Shown: piece by piece, positions 21,900 through 33,339 of the stretch | How the letters are laid out: each line of letters begins with the position of its first letter | Numbering within the stretch: position 1 is the first letter of the stretch | Assembly: GCA_011032825.1 (NCBI GenBank) | Contig: JAADJZ010000005.1 | Span: 1,059,001 to 1,123,000 of the forward strand | Origin: Massariosphaeria phaeospora | Lineage: Eukaryota; Ascomycota; Dothideomycetes; Pleosporales | Length of the DNA stretch: 64,000 nt | Direction of reading: 5' to 3' | The notes under the pieces: generated by a model | Databases searched by the model: none | What the model was told of the DNA's origin: nothing | What the model saw: only the letters and a program-made list of their open reading frames with translations | Position numbers and translations under genes: made by a program

Positions 21900-24800
21900 A
21901 TGCCTTCACTGAAAGATCTTTCCTGCTTCATTGAGCTCTCAGAATCTCAACAAAAGCTGCAGGAATTCGGAACTTTCTACGGAGATGGGTTCGTCGAGAC
22001 GTTCGTTGCTGTCCCTAGCGAGCCGAGGCCGTTTGCCGTCCACCTTACCTCTCATGGCTTCATCGCTCCTGGTCTGGCCATGTACGTGTTCATAGACGGC
22101 GTGTATCAATGCAATCGCAATCGCCTAGGCCTGAAGCTGCGCGATCCGGCACATCCGGCAGATCGCCGAGCAGTGGTGGATTTCCGGGTCCGTCAAAAAG
22201 AAGAGAAGCATAGCAATGGCGCCATGCTTGCGCGGGATTGGCTGTTTGAAAAGTTCAACATGAGTAAACATTTTTTTCTCGTACGTTGTATACTATCGCT
22301 GACATGATATAGCTACGGCGGATGATGCTCCGGATGTCTGTTCCCCCAACATATTAGATAACATCGGGTGTATTGAAGTCGTGGTTCTACGCTGTGCCGG
22401 CCATCGAGGTCCTGGGTCTACTGCGAAAGCTCCGGGATTCAACCTTGATGGAGCTAACGATGCGCCGGATCATTCATGGGGCTTTGATGGACAACCTAGA
22501 GAGTGGAACATATCAGATCGTCGGTCTACTTACGACGACCGTAGTTTGCCTGGGATTCGCAAAGACCGCAATGGAAGCCTCAAGGCCACTGCACGCTCTA
22601 TCAAGAGTGGAGACGGCCCCCCTCCACCACTGCCGCGCCCATACTCGTATGCAAAGACTGTACATAATAGGGAGGGATCAGTTGCGCAGAGGGCGCATAG
22701 CTCTCATGAGAGTCGTCGTACACATTCACGCCGAGGAGACGGACCACCAAGCCCAATTGGCAAGAATGCTGGTAGAATACCATCTCCGGGTTACCAGTAT
22801 GGCACGGGACCAATTCCGCCGCCTCTCAGTAAAGGAGAAGTTGAAAAAGAGCAATACCGGAACCGGACCCTGGATGGTATTTCAACCAACGTACCTCTTG
22901 TCGACCCCGAGTGGCTTGGCCAAATTGTGAAAACAGCTGTCAAGCAGGGAGTAGAGGAGTACAAGCAGAAAGATGATGCTCCTCCTGCGTATAAAGATCA
23001 GGATCAGTCCGTTTTCAACGCTCAGCTTCTTCAGCCCCCCGGAGCATGGCCTATCTCCCCATATGGACCTCTGCAATCTCCTTTAGGCATGCCCAAATTA
23101 GATGAGCCACCACATGGATGGAGCTTGCCTCAGGATAACGGTTCAGACTCCTGGGCTACCGAGGAGACCTGGGCAACAAAGCAACCAAAGGATAGTACTA
23201 GTACTATGCCCTATGGAAGAGCATCTAAAGCCTCGAGTACCTGGGATGATGCGCCTTCAAAGACTGCCCCAACCTCTCTACAGCCACAGAGCCATATGAA
23301 GTCACCTTCTCAACAGCGCTGGAAAATCGAAGAGACAGTCTTGGCGAGTGAAGATAACGGCTGGGCTAATGTTGACAATCTGTCCGATGCACACAGTACT
23401 TGGAGCAAGACAAATTCCACATTTGTCCGCAGTCCACCGTCTTTATCGTTCTCAAAAAGCCGAAGTAGTCACGAAAAACTATATCGTCCTCCAGGCTCCG
23501 TTCGTAGCACCTTCGACAAAGCTTCTCCTTGGAGTGTTAAAGATAGCAACGGCTGGAATACTGCCGAAATACAAGATGCAAATTCGGTGGCTTCCGGGTG
23601 GGAGATTGTCTCTAGTCCTTCAGTTGAAGATGTAGGAAGCAAGTCGAAGAAGGCAAACATGCACAACCAGCGCACGAGGGGTAAGGCTGATCAACCGGCC
23701 ATGCCAGCCCCAACGTGGGGGTGCGCAGGCGGTGCTCCCAGCTTGAGCAAGTACGAGGACCATCAGGCCGCCGGCGCTAAACCACCTCCGCCATTTGGTA
23801 TCGCTATGGAAAGTCTTATAAGTAACACGAAGACCAAGTATAGTGACAGCGTAACATCAGGTCCTGTCTCGTGGGGGGCAACGCAGAAAGAAGATAGTTT
23901 CTCTAGCTGGGACCGAAGCAAAAAACCTTCACAATCTAAATGGGGATCAGAAAAGAAGTTAAAGGAAAGCTCCCACGAAAACGGTACTTGGGGCGCGGAT
24001 AGCTCAGATCTGAAACCAGTACCAGGAGGGGACAACGGTGTGTTGAGCAGCAGCAGCTGGAATCAGAGTTCCTGGGCAAAAGACTATAGCGGGGAGAACA
24101 TGCCTGGTGCCTGGAACAACGACGATGGTCTAGAGAATAAGCCTACCAAATCCATCAATGGTGGAGACCCACAGAACAGTTGGGGTGAGAAGATTGACTC
24201 TGGCGGGTGCGCACCTGCGGGTACTGACAGAGGAGAGACCCGCAACACGAGTCGTCAAGATGAGAAGGGTTGGACTACCAATAACTTTGCTAGCGACCCC
24301 CAGAAGAAGAGTGACGGTTGGGGAGCTGTAGGCGACTCGGGCTGGGATAACTATAATCCAAACAAGAAGGCTACACAAGCCAACACCTGGGGTACGACAA
24401 AGGAGAAGGATACCTCTGGCGGTGGTTTTGGCTGGGACAACGGAGGAACGGCTGCTGATAACAATGACTGGAGCAAGCCAAAGACGGACGTGGGAAACGC
24501 CTGGGCAGACACAATTTTGCACAAACCCGAAGAACCCGTCAAACAACCCGGCGGCTGGACACAAGAGCCCTCTCACGAACAAGTTAACAACGCCTGGAAC
24601 CAGAACACCACCGCCGGCGGCTGGACAGCAGCCCCCCAAACCTTTCCCTGGCTCAACAAAGACGCCTCCACCAAACCCGCCAAACCCCCCAGCCACCCCA
24701 GCTCCTCCAAATCCCGCCTCACCAAGTACCGCCAACTGCGCTCCGCCTCCTCGAGCACAAACCCGCACTGGCAATTCCCGCCTCCCGCACCGCCCACCCC

Positions 24801-25501
24801 CTCGAAACCGCTGCACCCGATCCCCGAGGACGCGAAACTGCGCAGCGTGCCCGCGGAGCCGCTCTACAAAGTCAGCAAAGCGGCCGCAGACGACAAACTG
24901 CTCGAACATCAGGTGCGCGTGGGAAAGGGCACCAAGTACACGCACATGGTTGGGCGGCCCGAGTATGTGGATTCGCTATTCAAGCCGGTGAGTACATGGG
25001 CGCGTTGCTTTGCACTGACTGAGTGATCGATTGACTGCCCTGCTTGACTTCGGTTGAGCCACGCGCTGGCTATCGAGAGTCTCCAAACCGTTTCATTGAG
25101 CTGAGTTGAGCTAACCTATTGTGTTGCAGTATGCCGTTTTCCGCTTCAAATACCGCTCACGCCCCATCCTGCGGAAACTCTTCGGATCCGAGGTCCCAGA
25201 TGCGGAACCCGCTCCTCCACCACCTCCTGCTCCTGCGCCAGCCCCTACCGCTATTATCAAAGATAAGCTGAAGCAGCTCCCCCAAGACGACCTCATCGAG
25301 TCCTACATCAAGCTAATGGAAGCCGTCAACACCAAGCCTCCACCCGAGCGCCAACACCAAGGACCAGTACTAGATGCGAAAGCGCTGCCGCCGCCGTCGC
25401 GCGCAACAGAGAGCGTGGGCCGCGACCGCACGGCGTCGTGGGTGCAGGCGCATTCGCGGGGCGCGTCTGAGGAGGGGGGCAAGGGCAGTGTCAAGGCGTA
25501 G
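21900..25501 (+). CDS. GW/WG-repeat-rich protein with DUF7918-like N-terminal domain
   Basis: Three exons, 21900-22263, 22313-24987 and 25130-25501, give 1,136 residues. Residues 1 to about 170 form a compact domain (MPSLKDLSCFIELSES, GLAMYVFIDGVYQCNRNR, IGCIEVVVLRCAG) that I associate with the fungal DUF7918 family; the name is from memory and moderately certain. Residues ~390-895 are disordered and rich in Ser, Asn, Asp and Lys. They hold more than 30 tryptophans, many next to glycine (NGWANV, SWGAT, TWGAD, DGWGAV, SGWDN, GGWTQ). Spaced GW/WG pairs of this kind are Argonaute-binding hooks in GW182, Tas3 and NRPE1, so a small-RNA scaffold is possible but unproven. A conserved C-terminal segment follows (VGRPEYVDSLFKPYAVFRFK). 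A W/G-rich frame continues beyond the TAG at 25499-25501. The gene is convergent with TRM5. Confidence 0.8.
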
Positions 25502-25684
25502 GGTAGGGTCGAGGAGGAGAAGGTGGGAGTGTGGAAGAATGATTCTGGTTGGGGAGGTGCGGCGGGGGAGCAGGGTGGTGCAGGGAATGAGTGGAGTGGG
25601 GATGCGGGCGGCGATTCCGGTGGTGGTGACGGTGGTGGGAATAGCGGGGATTGGGCTGGCAAAGGGGCTGAGCCGACGTGGTGA
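25502..25684 (+). other. In-frame W/G-rich continuation beyond the TAG of the GW-repeat gene
   Basis: After TAG (25499-25501) the same frame stays open for 60 codons to a TGA at 25682-25684. It encodes Gly/Trp/Asp-rich peptide (VWKNDSGWGG, NEWSGDAGG, GDWAGKGAEPTW) matching the composition of the main protein. It could be a lost or alternative C-terminus, a readthrough extension, or an exon reached by an intron ending CGTAG. Confidence 0.55.
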
Positions 25685-25994
25685 GTGATGTGGGATGAGA
25701 GAGCATATAAGAGGTTCCAAGGGCGGCGGTACATGACACGGAGAAAGGGGTCGGGTGTGACTCTCAAGCGACTGGCGATAGAAGTCTAATTTTCCGTTCT
25801 CCTGGACTCACAAGCATTGCTCGAATAGAAGAGTTCTAGACGATCAGAATCTCAGATGTTCTTGATCTATTTATTATCATGGGTATCTGCACGAACCTTT
25901 CAACCCAAGTGAAGAGGATGAGGCCTACATATACATCCCATCCATAAGTATTTTGTCGCCCGTGAGCACATGTCAAACATACAACACAGCACCC
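25685..25994. other. Convergent intergenic region between the GW-repeat gene and TRM5
   Basis: The 310 bp contain facing 3' UTRs. Nothing else was recognised. Confidence 0.55.
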
Positions 25995-27486
25995 TCACCC
26001 CTCCCTAAACGCCACCTCTTCCGGTAAGCGAAAACTCGCACAAAACATCCGCTTCTTCGGCGCCACGTCCCTGACATCCCAGACGCTCAGATCCTCCCTC
26101 TCAGGCGTAATTTCAAAATCCAGCTGCCTGCTGATCTCGGCGCAGATTTCTTGCGTCTCGGCGACGTTGTCGTCGCTCTTTGTGCTGAAGCAGTGGACGT
26201 GGATCATCGGGAGTGGGGTGCTCGTGTGTGGGGCGAGCAGCTTCCTTATATCTGAGGACGACGTGTTGGGGATGTTGGCGTAGAGACCGATGAAGGAGGG
26301 GAGGAAGGTGATGGCGGAGGCGGGGAGGTTCATGATGTAGTGGGAGAAGATGCGGGGCTGCACGAGGGTTTTCGTGGGTGCGGGCTTTGCGGCGTTGGGG
26401 TCGCTTCGCGAGGGCCGTTTCTTGGGATACACTGGCGCGGAGTATTCTGTATCCAGGAGCTCGGCGGTGGCGGTGCGGATGAACTGGTGGCCGTCCATGT
26501 TGAAGGGGCGCACGTACTCGCCGACCTTGTTCGTTTTGACGGCGCCGACGAGGGCGTTGTAGCTCTCGGGGTTGAGGTCGTTGGCGTAGACGAAGCACTT
26601 CTTCTTGCCGGCGGGCACGGCAAAGGGGCCGATGCCGGCCATGACGTCGCAGATGGCGTCGCCCTCGTTGAAGAGGTTGCAGAGGCGCTCGTGCTCGGTG
26701 TGCAGCCGGCTGTTCCAGTAGACCTTGGCGAAGTCGAAGGCGAAGGTGCAGCCTTGCTCGTGCAGGGTGACGTTCATGTCGTCGGGGCCCGCGAGCACCT
26801 CGTACTGGAAGGTGCGGAAGGCGTTGTCGGCGCCGACGCTGTCGAGCTTGTTGATGACGGTGCGCACGGTGGGGTTCTTGTCGGCGAGCACCGTGGCTAT
26901 CAGGTGCTTGTAGGGCCAGTACCGCTCGCGCAGGTTGAGGTGCGCGACGTGGCCGGCCTGGCTGTAGCCCGTGGGGATCTCGTCGGCGTGCTTCGAGTCG
27001 GGCGGCGGGATGATGGCGTTCATGATGTCCAGATAGGTGAAGAAGCCGTAGTCCAGGTGCAGCTGAAAGGGGATGACGCCGACGGTGCCGCTCTGCTCAA
27101 GGGCCTGCAGCGTCGGGCTCCAGGTGGACGGATCTGGCTGCGCGTTCAGACTCAGACTCAGACTCAGACTCAGCATTGGCAGCGTTGCGTGCGGGGCCAG
27201 GCCTACCGTTGGGGACGACGTCGGGCCGCAGCAGCAGACAGCGGCCACCTTTCTGGGCGCGCGCGTCGTCGGGGTCTGGCCGGACGGGCATGAGGCGGGC
27301 CAGGTTCAGCGCGTCGTGGCTGCGGTCGAGGGCGGTGCGGCATCGCGCGATGTCCTGGGGCGCGAAGATGCGGGCGGCCGCCGTGGCCACGGATTTGCGG
27401 AAGAAGCTGCGGTCGAGCGCGTGCATGGCGCGGTTCACGGGCGGCGCGAACATGGCAGCGGCGGGGGCAGCAGCGGGGGCAGACAT
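25995..27486 (-). CDS. TRM5: tRNA (guanine37-N1)-methyltransferase TRM5
   Basis: Two exons, 27486-27207 and 27133-25995, with a 73-nt GTAGGC...GCCAG intron in phase 1, give 472 residues. The N-terminal D1 domain includes MFAPPVNRAMHALDRSFFRK. The class I methyltransferase core carries the SAM-binding motif DAICDVMAGIGPFAVPAG followed by YANDLNPESYNAL. The NLP motif appears in IMNLPASAITFLP. The enzyme methylates N1 of G37 next to the anticodon of several tRNAs, preventing frameshifting. In yeast it works in both nucleus and mitochondria. Two candidate starts exist: M1 at 27486, used here, and MFAPPVN at 27453. The 11 extra Ala/Pro-rich residues could tune mitochondrial import, which is inference. 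The gene is divergent from the kinesin gene. Confidence 0.93.
27147..27173. repeat. (CAGACT)n microsatellite inside the TRM5 intron
   Basis: About 4.5 units of the hexanucleotide lie within the only TRM5 intron (27206-27134). In the retained-intron reading it would encode alternating Ser and Leu. Confidence 0.85.
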
Positions 27487-27855
27487 GCAGGTGGGCTGGC
27501 GGTGGAGGGTCGGCGTTCAAGCGGGAGTGCAGGAGTGCAGGAGTGCAGGAGTGCAGGAGTGCAGGAGGGCAGGTGTTGTCGAGTGTTGGGTGCTCTCAGT
27601 GCCGCTCTGGATTTTGTTCTGCCCTGACGGCGACCTCGCTGGCGGCGCAGGGGTCGCCCATGGCCGCGGGCGCGGGCTGCTGCAGGAGGCGCACCACGAC
27701 CGGTGCTGGGGTGCGCGCGGGCAATCTCAAGAACTGGTCTGGTGCGCCGGCGCGACAACAACCCCAAGTCGTGGCCTTCTCTCTGCCCTCTGCGACGTTG
27801 CTGCCCCGGTGCGACTCGGCCCACGCACGCTCGCAGCCTTCCACAACCACCCACC
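27487..27855. promoter_or_regulatory. Shared divergent promoter of TRM5 and the kinesin-3 gene
   Basis: The two start codons are 369 bp apart. The interval contains an 8-bp tandem repeat (27525-27572) on the TRM5 side. No TATA box was recognised. Confidence 0.6.
27525..27572. repeat. Tandem 8-bp repeat GAGTGCAG in the divergent promoter
   Basis: Five perfect copies of GAGTGCAG and a sixth with one mismatch (GAGGGCAG) lie 39 bp upstream of the TRM5 ATG. Confidence 0.9.
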
Positions 27856-30800
27856 ATGGCGTCCGGCGGAGGCAACATCAAGGTCGTGGTGCGGTGCCGG
27901 CCCTTCAATGGCCGAGGTGCGTGGCCCTGCAGCCGCTGTGCCTCTTCTTTCCATCCATCTAATGCCCGCCAGAAATCGACCGCCGCGCACAATGCATCAT
28001 TCAGATGAAGGGCGACCAGACCGTCATCTCCCCCCCCACCCAAGCCGACGCCAAAGGCAAGACTGCCAAAGCCGTCCTCGAGGGCACCAAGACCTTCGCC
28101 TTCGACAAGTCGTACTGGTCCTTTGACCGCAACGCTCCCAACTATGCCGGCCAGGACGACCTCTTCGTCGACCTGGGCAAGCCGCTCCTCGACAATGCCT
28201 TCCAGGGCTACAACAACTGCATCTTCGCATATGGCCAGACGGGTTCGGGCAAATCCTACTCCATGATGGGCTATGGCCAGGAGTATGGTGTCATCCCGAA
28301 GATTTGCCAGAACATGTTCGAGAAGATCACCGCCATACAGCAGGACAAGAATGTGAGCTGCACCGTCGAGGTGTCGTATCTGGAAATCTACAACGAGCGC
28401 GTCCGCGATCTTCTCAATCCCTCCACAAAGGGGAATCTCAGGGTCCGCGAGCATCCGTCGACGGGGCCGTATGTGGAAGACTTGGCCAAGTTGGTCGTTC
28501 GTTCGTTTGCTGAAATCGAGAACTTGATGGATGAGGGGAACAAGGCCCGTACCGTCGCCGCGACCAACATGAACGAAACCTCGTCTCGGTCGCACGCCGT
28601 CTTTACCCTCACCCTGACCCAGAAACGCCACGATGTCGAGACAAGCATGAGTGGGGAGAAGGTGGCCAAGATTAGCTTGGTCGATCTGGCTGGTTCAGAG
28701 CGTGCCAACTCTACGGGAGCCACCGGCGCCCGCCTGAAAGAAGGGGCGGAAATCAACAGATCCCTATCCACCCTCGGTCGTGTCATTGCCTCGCTTGCCG
28801 ATTTGTCCGAGGGGAAGAAGAAGAAGGTGCAGGTCCCGTACCGAGACTCAATCTTGACATGGCTGTTGAAAGATTCCCTGGGTGGCAACAGTTTGACTGC
28901 TATGATTGCCGCCATCTCCCCTGCCGATATCAATTTTGAGGAAACGCTCTCTACGCTTCGATACGCCGACTCTGCCAAGCGCATCAAGAATCATGCTGTA
29001 GTCAACGAGGATCCGAACGCGCGGATGATAAGAGAACTCAAGGAGGAACTGGCACAGCTGCGCTCTAAACTCAGTGGTGGCGGCGGTGTCCCGGGGATTG
29101 CAGAAGAGCAATATGCGCCCGATACGCCATTGGAAAAGCAAATGGTGTCCATTGCGCAGCCGGATGGCAGCATCAAGAAGGTTTCAAAGGCCGAGATCGT
29201 AGAGCAGCTGAGCCAATCTGAGAAGTTGTACGAAGACCTCAATCAGACGTGGGAAGAAAAGCTTCTAAAGACAGAGGAGATCCACAAGGAGCGCGAGGCC
29301 GCACTCGAAGAGCTGGGTATCAGCATTGAGAAAGGGTTTGTTGGCTTGTCCACACCCAAGAAGATGCCACATTTGGTCAACTTGAGCGATGATCCGCTGC
29401 TCGCTGAATGCCTGGTCTACAATCTTAAGCCTGGAACGACTACAGTCGGGAACGTAGATGCCTCAGGCCAAACAGCCGAGATCAGGCTGAATGGCTCACA
29501 GATTCTGCATGAGCATTGCACTTTTGAAAACGTAGATGGTGCTGTGACAGTGATTCCTCGGGAAAATGCTGGCGTCATGGTTAATGGTATTCGCATTGAC
29601 AAGCCAAAGCGGCTGAGGAGTGGCTTCCGCATTATCCTGGGCGACTTCCACATCTTCCGTTTCAACAATCCCCAAGAGGCTCGAGCCGAACGCGCAGAGG
29701 TAGGCACAAGCCTGCTTCGCCACACCATTGTCGCTAGCCAACTCAATTCTCCCTCACCGCGACCGGGCCACGGCAGAGCCTGGAGTACAGTCAGCGTCCC
29801 TACGTCAGACATCGATGCGGAAAGCCCGCGAGCTGAGTCTCCAGCTCCTTTCCAGCGTTCTGGACGGGACTCGGACTGGTCTTTCGCCCGGAAGGAAGCC
29901 GTCACTGCCGTCCTAGGCTCAGACCAGAAGATTGCTGCACTCAACGACGAGGAGTTTGACGCGTTGTTCGAGGACATGCAGAGACTACGCCAGACACGGA
30001 AAACACGCCCGGAAAGCCGAATTGACACAGAAGAAGATATGGACTCCGTGAGCTCCTACCCGGTTCGGGAAAAGTATGCCTCTACCGGCACTCTGGATAA
30101 CTTCTCCATGGATACCATCTTGACAATGCCCTCTACGCCGCAACCAGGCGAAGAGGAAGATCGTTTGCGACAGGTCAAAGAAGATATGCAACAGAAGCTA
30201 GACAGACAGAAAGAGGAATATCAGGAGAAGCTCAAATCTGCCGAAGAGGCAAATGTCGAGATAGAGGAGATCAAGGAGGAAAAGGCCAAGATGGAGGAAA
30301 ACCTTCGAACAGCCAAAGAAGAGATGCAAAAGCAGCTGCAAGAGCAGAAAGCGGCGTTCCACCAGCAATTGAAGGAGCTTGGACATGAGCCACCGCCAGA
30401 TATCAACGGTGACGTCTCAACGGAACCGTCCGACAAGCAAGTGGAGCTGGCTAGACTAGTTTCTCAGCGATGGCGACAGCGCAAATACGTTACCATGGCG
30501 GAGACGATCCTCCAGAATGCGGCAACATTGAAGGAGGCACAGGTCATGAGTCAGCAGATGGACAAACACGTCGTGTTCCAATTCTGTATTGTTGACGTAG
30601 GCCATTCGTTTGCCTCGTCTTACGACCTAGTTCTGAATGGCATCCCTGGAGAAGACGATGACTTTCTGGACCGGGCTCCAAAACCATGTGTGGGCATACG
30701 CGTCGTTGATTTCAAGAGCCAAGTCGTTCATCTGTGGTCGTTGCAGAAGCTACGCTTTCGCGTAAGGATAATGCACCAAGTCCACCAGTATATGAACCGT

Positions 30801-32768
30801 CCAGAATATCTCCAGCACTTCAGTCTCGAAAATCCTTTCTCAGAGCCTTGCATGCCCGAGTTCTCCCGAATAGGAGACGTTGATGTTCCCCTCTCTGCGG
30901 TTTTCGAATCCCGAGTTCAAGACTTTACACTTGATGTAATATCCCCTTATACCGCCAACGTCATCGGTATAATACGGCTTGCCCTTGAACCATCGTCCGC
31001 CGAGGCTCCTTCAACCACGTTGAAGTTCAACGTGGTAATGCATGACTTGATCGGGTTCCCAGAGCGGGAGGGTACACAAGTGCATGCTCAACTTTTCGTG
31101 CCCGGCATCTCGGATGAGAGTGGAGCCACTACCACTCAGATGATCCGCGACTTCGACGAAGGACCAATACGGTTTGAGAGCGTCCACAGCATGAGCCTGC
31201 CTTTTCCAAGTCCCCGCGCAACTTTCCTACGAGTATCAATATTCGCAAAGGTCTCTACAATGCATCTCGACAAGCTACTGAGCTGGGATGACATGCGCGA
31301 CTCGGCAGCGATACCGAAACAGAAGCGCCGCAATGCTCGTCTTCCAGAATCAGAGTTCTACTCTGAGGATTCCCATGACATCTTCTCAAGGATTCAAGTT
31401 CAAGAGATATCAGAAGACGGCACCTACCAGCCTGTCGAGGTTCTACAGGACGGTGTCATGGACGATGGAGTGTACCAGCTACATCAAGGTCTTCAACGCC
31501 GTATTGTCGTGAACCTCACGCATACCTCCGGAGAAACATTACAGTGGCAGAACGTGACCTCGATGCGTGTTGGCCGCATTCGGCTTCTCGATGCTTCGGG
31601 CAATGCACCAGGCCTCGACAGTCCTGTCAGGGAAGTGCCAGTTAAACTCGTATCTCCACCTACTGTAAAAACAAACGCCGATGGAACAGCCAATGTCACA
31701 TTTGTAGGGCAATGGGACTCTTCTATGCACAGCTCCCTGCTGCTTGACCGCGTAACACCCGATAAGTACCGCGTGCAAGTCTCTCTCCTCTTCAACGTAG
31801 ACTCCGCAAAGCTCTCGGACCAAATGGTTTTTACTCTAGATCTCTCGTTGCAGATCCGGAGCCGGAAATTTGTCAGGGAGACCTCCATTTTCGCACGACT
31901 GTGGAACCAGACACGCGTCATACATTCAACAGTAGGCATATTCTCCGTAACGATCCGACCCACAAGCGTCAAGCGGGCAACCGACCTCTGGCGCATGAAC
32001 ACCCTCGGCGACTACATCAAAGGCGAAGAACACCTCAGCGGCTGGACCCCCCGAGGCGTCTCCCTCGTCCGCGACTTCATCTCGACCGAAAAGCGGCGCC
32101 GCCGCATCGCCGAGATCGAAACGGCGCGCTCAGTCCTCTCCTCCAAAGCCCTCACGTCCTTCCCGTCCTCCACCCCAACCTCCACCTTCGACGACCGTCA
32201 AGCCGCGCTCCTCACCCGCGTCATCCACCTCTGGCAAACCAAGAAAGAACCCGCGGAAATCATCCTCAACCCCACGAACCTCGAGCCGCCCACCAACGGC
32301 GCGGCTTTCGCAACACAGCCGCCATCCCCCTCGCCAACCCCACCCAGCCTCACCGCTACCGTCCGCTTCGTCTCCAAGAACCCGAATCTGCTCAAGGGCG
32401 GCTACCTCCTTACGCCCGACGTGACCAACTCCCGCTGGATACGCCGCTTCGTCGAGTTGCGGAAACCGTACCTACACATTTACTCTGTCGAAGGCGACGA
32501 GCTGAACGCTATCAACCTGTCCAACTCGCGCGTCGACCACTCGCCGCATATTGCGCGTCTGCTAAGTGGCGGTGGTGGTGCTGGTGCGCATGCGAACGGT
32601 ATTGCTGTGGCTCAGCGCGGCCAGGCGGGCGACACCGTGTGGGCTGTGTTCGCACGGAGCAATACGTATATTTTCCGCGCGCGCAGCGAGCGCGAGAAGA
32701 TTGAGTGGATACTGAGAATCGACCAGAGTTATTTTAGCTCTTCGGGCGAGGAGACGCCGGATGAGTAG
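27856..32768 (+). CDS. Kinesin-3 motor protein, Unc104/KIF1A type
   Basis: Two exons, 27856-27916 and 27973-32768, with a 56-nt GTGCGT...CGCCAG intron, give 1,618 residues, usual for fungal kinesin-3. The motor domain (about 1-365) has the P-loop GQTGSGKS (108-115), switch I SSRSH (226-230) and switch II LVDLAGSE (258-265). A neck and short coiled coil precede an FHA domain (about 505-590). A Glu/Lys/Gln-rich coiled coil (about 745-810) and the kinesin-3 tail region follow. The C-terminus is a PH domain (about 1495-1610; GGYLLTPDVTNSRWIRRFVE). This layout defines plus-end-directed transporters that carry endosomes and vesicles by binding phosphoinositides through the PH domain; in filamentous fungi kinesin-3 moves early endosomes in hyphae. 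The gene sits directly beside the AT-rich transposon block, with 352 bp from its stop to the first transposon end. Confidence 0.96.
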
Positions 32769-33120
32769 AGCGCATAGTTTAGTTGCATTTGTTGGGCTTT
32801 ACCTGTCCATACTTTTTGCCTTCCGCGACATATAATGGTATGCATTCGCCGAGTTAATACGCATAGTTTGCATAGTTACGGTCCCTCTTGGGGGCAGCAT
32901 TTCCTTTCTTTGATCATGGATGACGGGCCAGGCGATTGGGCGTTTTGTTTCGGTTTTCTTCGTGCATCGTGTTTTTCTCTCAAGGGATCTGAAGTCTTTG
33001 TTTTAGGATACCCAGCAGCGTAAACTGCTTGTCTTGCGTGTAGTCGTAGTCGTAGTCGTTTAGAGATAAGAATAGTATTTTAAAGTGCTAAAGGCAGTGC
33101 TATAGCTTAATTTATGTAGG
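32769..33120. other. Kinesin 3' flank and edge of the AT-rich block
   Basis: The 352-bp stretch contains the presumed 3' UTR and a (GTAGTC)n-like run at about 33038-33060. The last ~60 bp become visibly AT-rich before the transposon terminal repeat begins at 33121. Confidence 0.6.
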
Positions 33121-33339
33121 TAACGTACCTTACGGCTTGGCCGCCCACACAGGTTGGTCGCCTACTTTTGCCAAGCTCCTACCAAAACTCCTACTCTCTC
33201 TAATGTCTCAACAACAACATTACTTAGAGCCTTCTAACGAACGTCAGATACAGATTGCCCTTGGAGCTCTCAAACGAAACGCGACACTCTCTTAGCAACG
33301 CGCTGCAGCTATCTATAATATGCCTCGAAAGACACTAAG

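Noticed and set aside
26340..27293. 317-codon plus-strand frame overlapping TRM5
   Set aside because: It is antisense to conserved TRM5 catalytic motifs, with Gly/Val/Glu-rich shadow composition.
27435..28631. 398-codon open frame antisense to the TRM5/kinesin start region
   Set aside because: It is a shadow of GC-rich kinesin motor-domain codons, crosses the kinesin promoter and the TRM5 start, and has no domain.
1..33120. tRNA or rRNA genes
   Set aside because: Box-B-like words such as GGTTCGAAT near 1,763 lie inside protein-coding exons, and no cloverleaf could be folded around them by eye.
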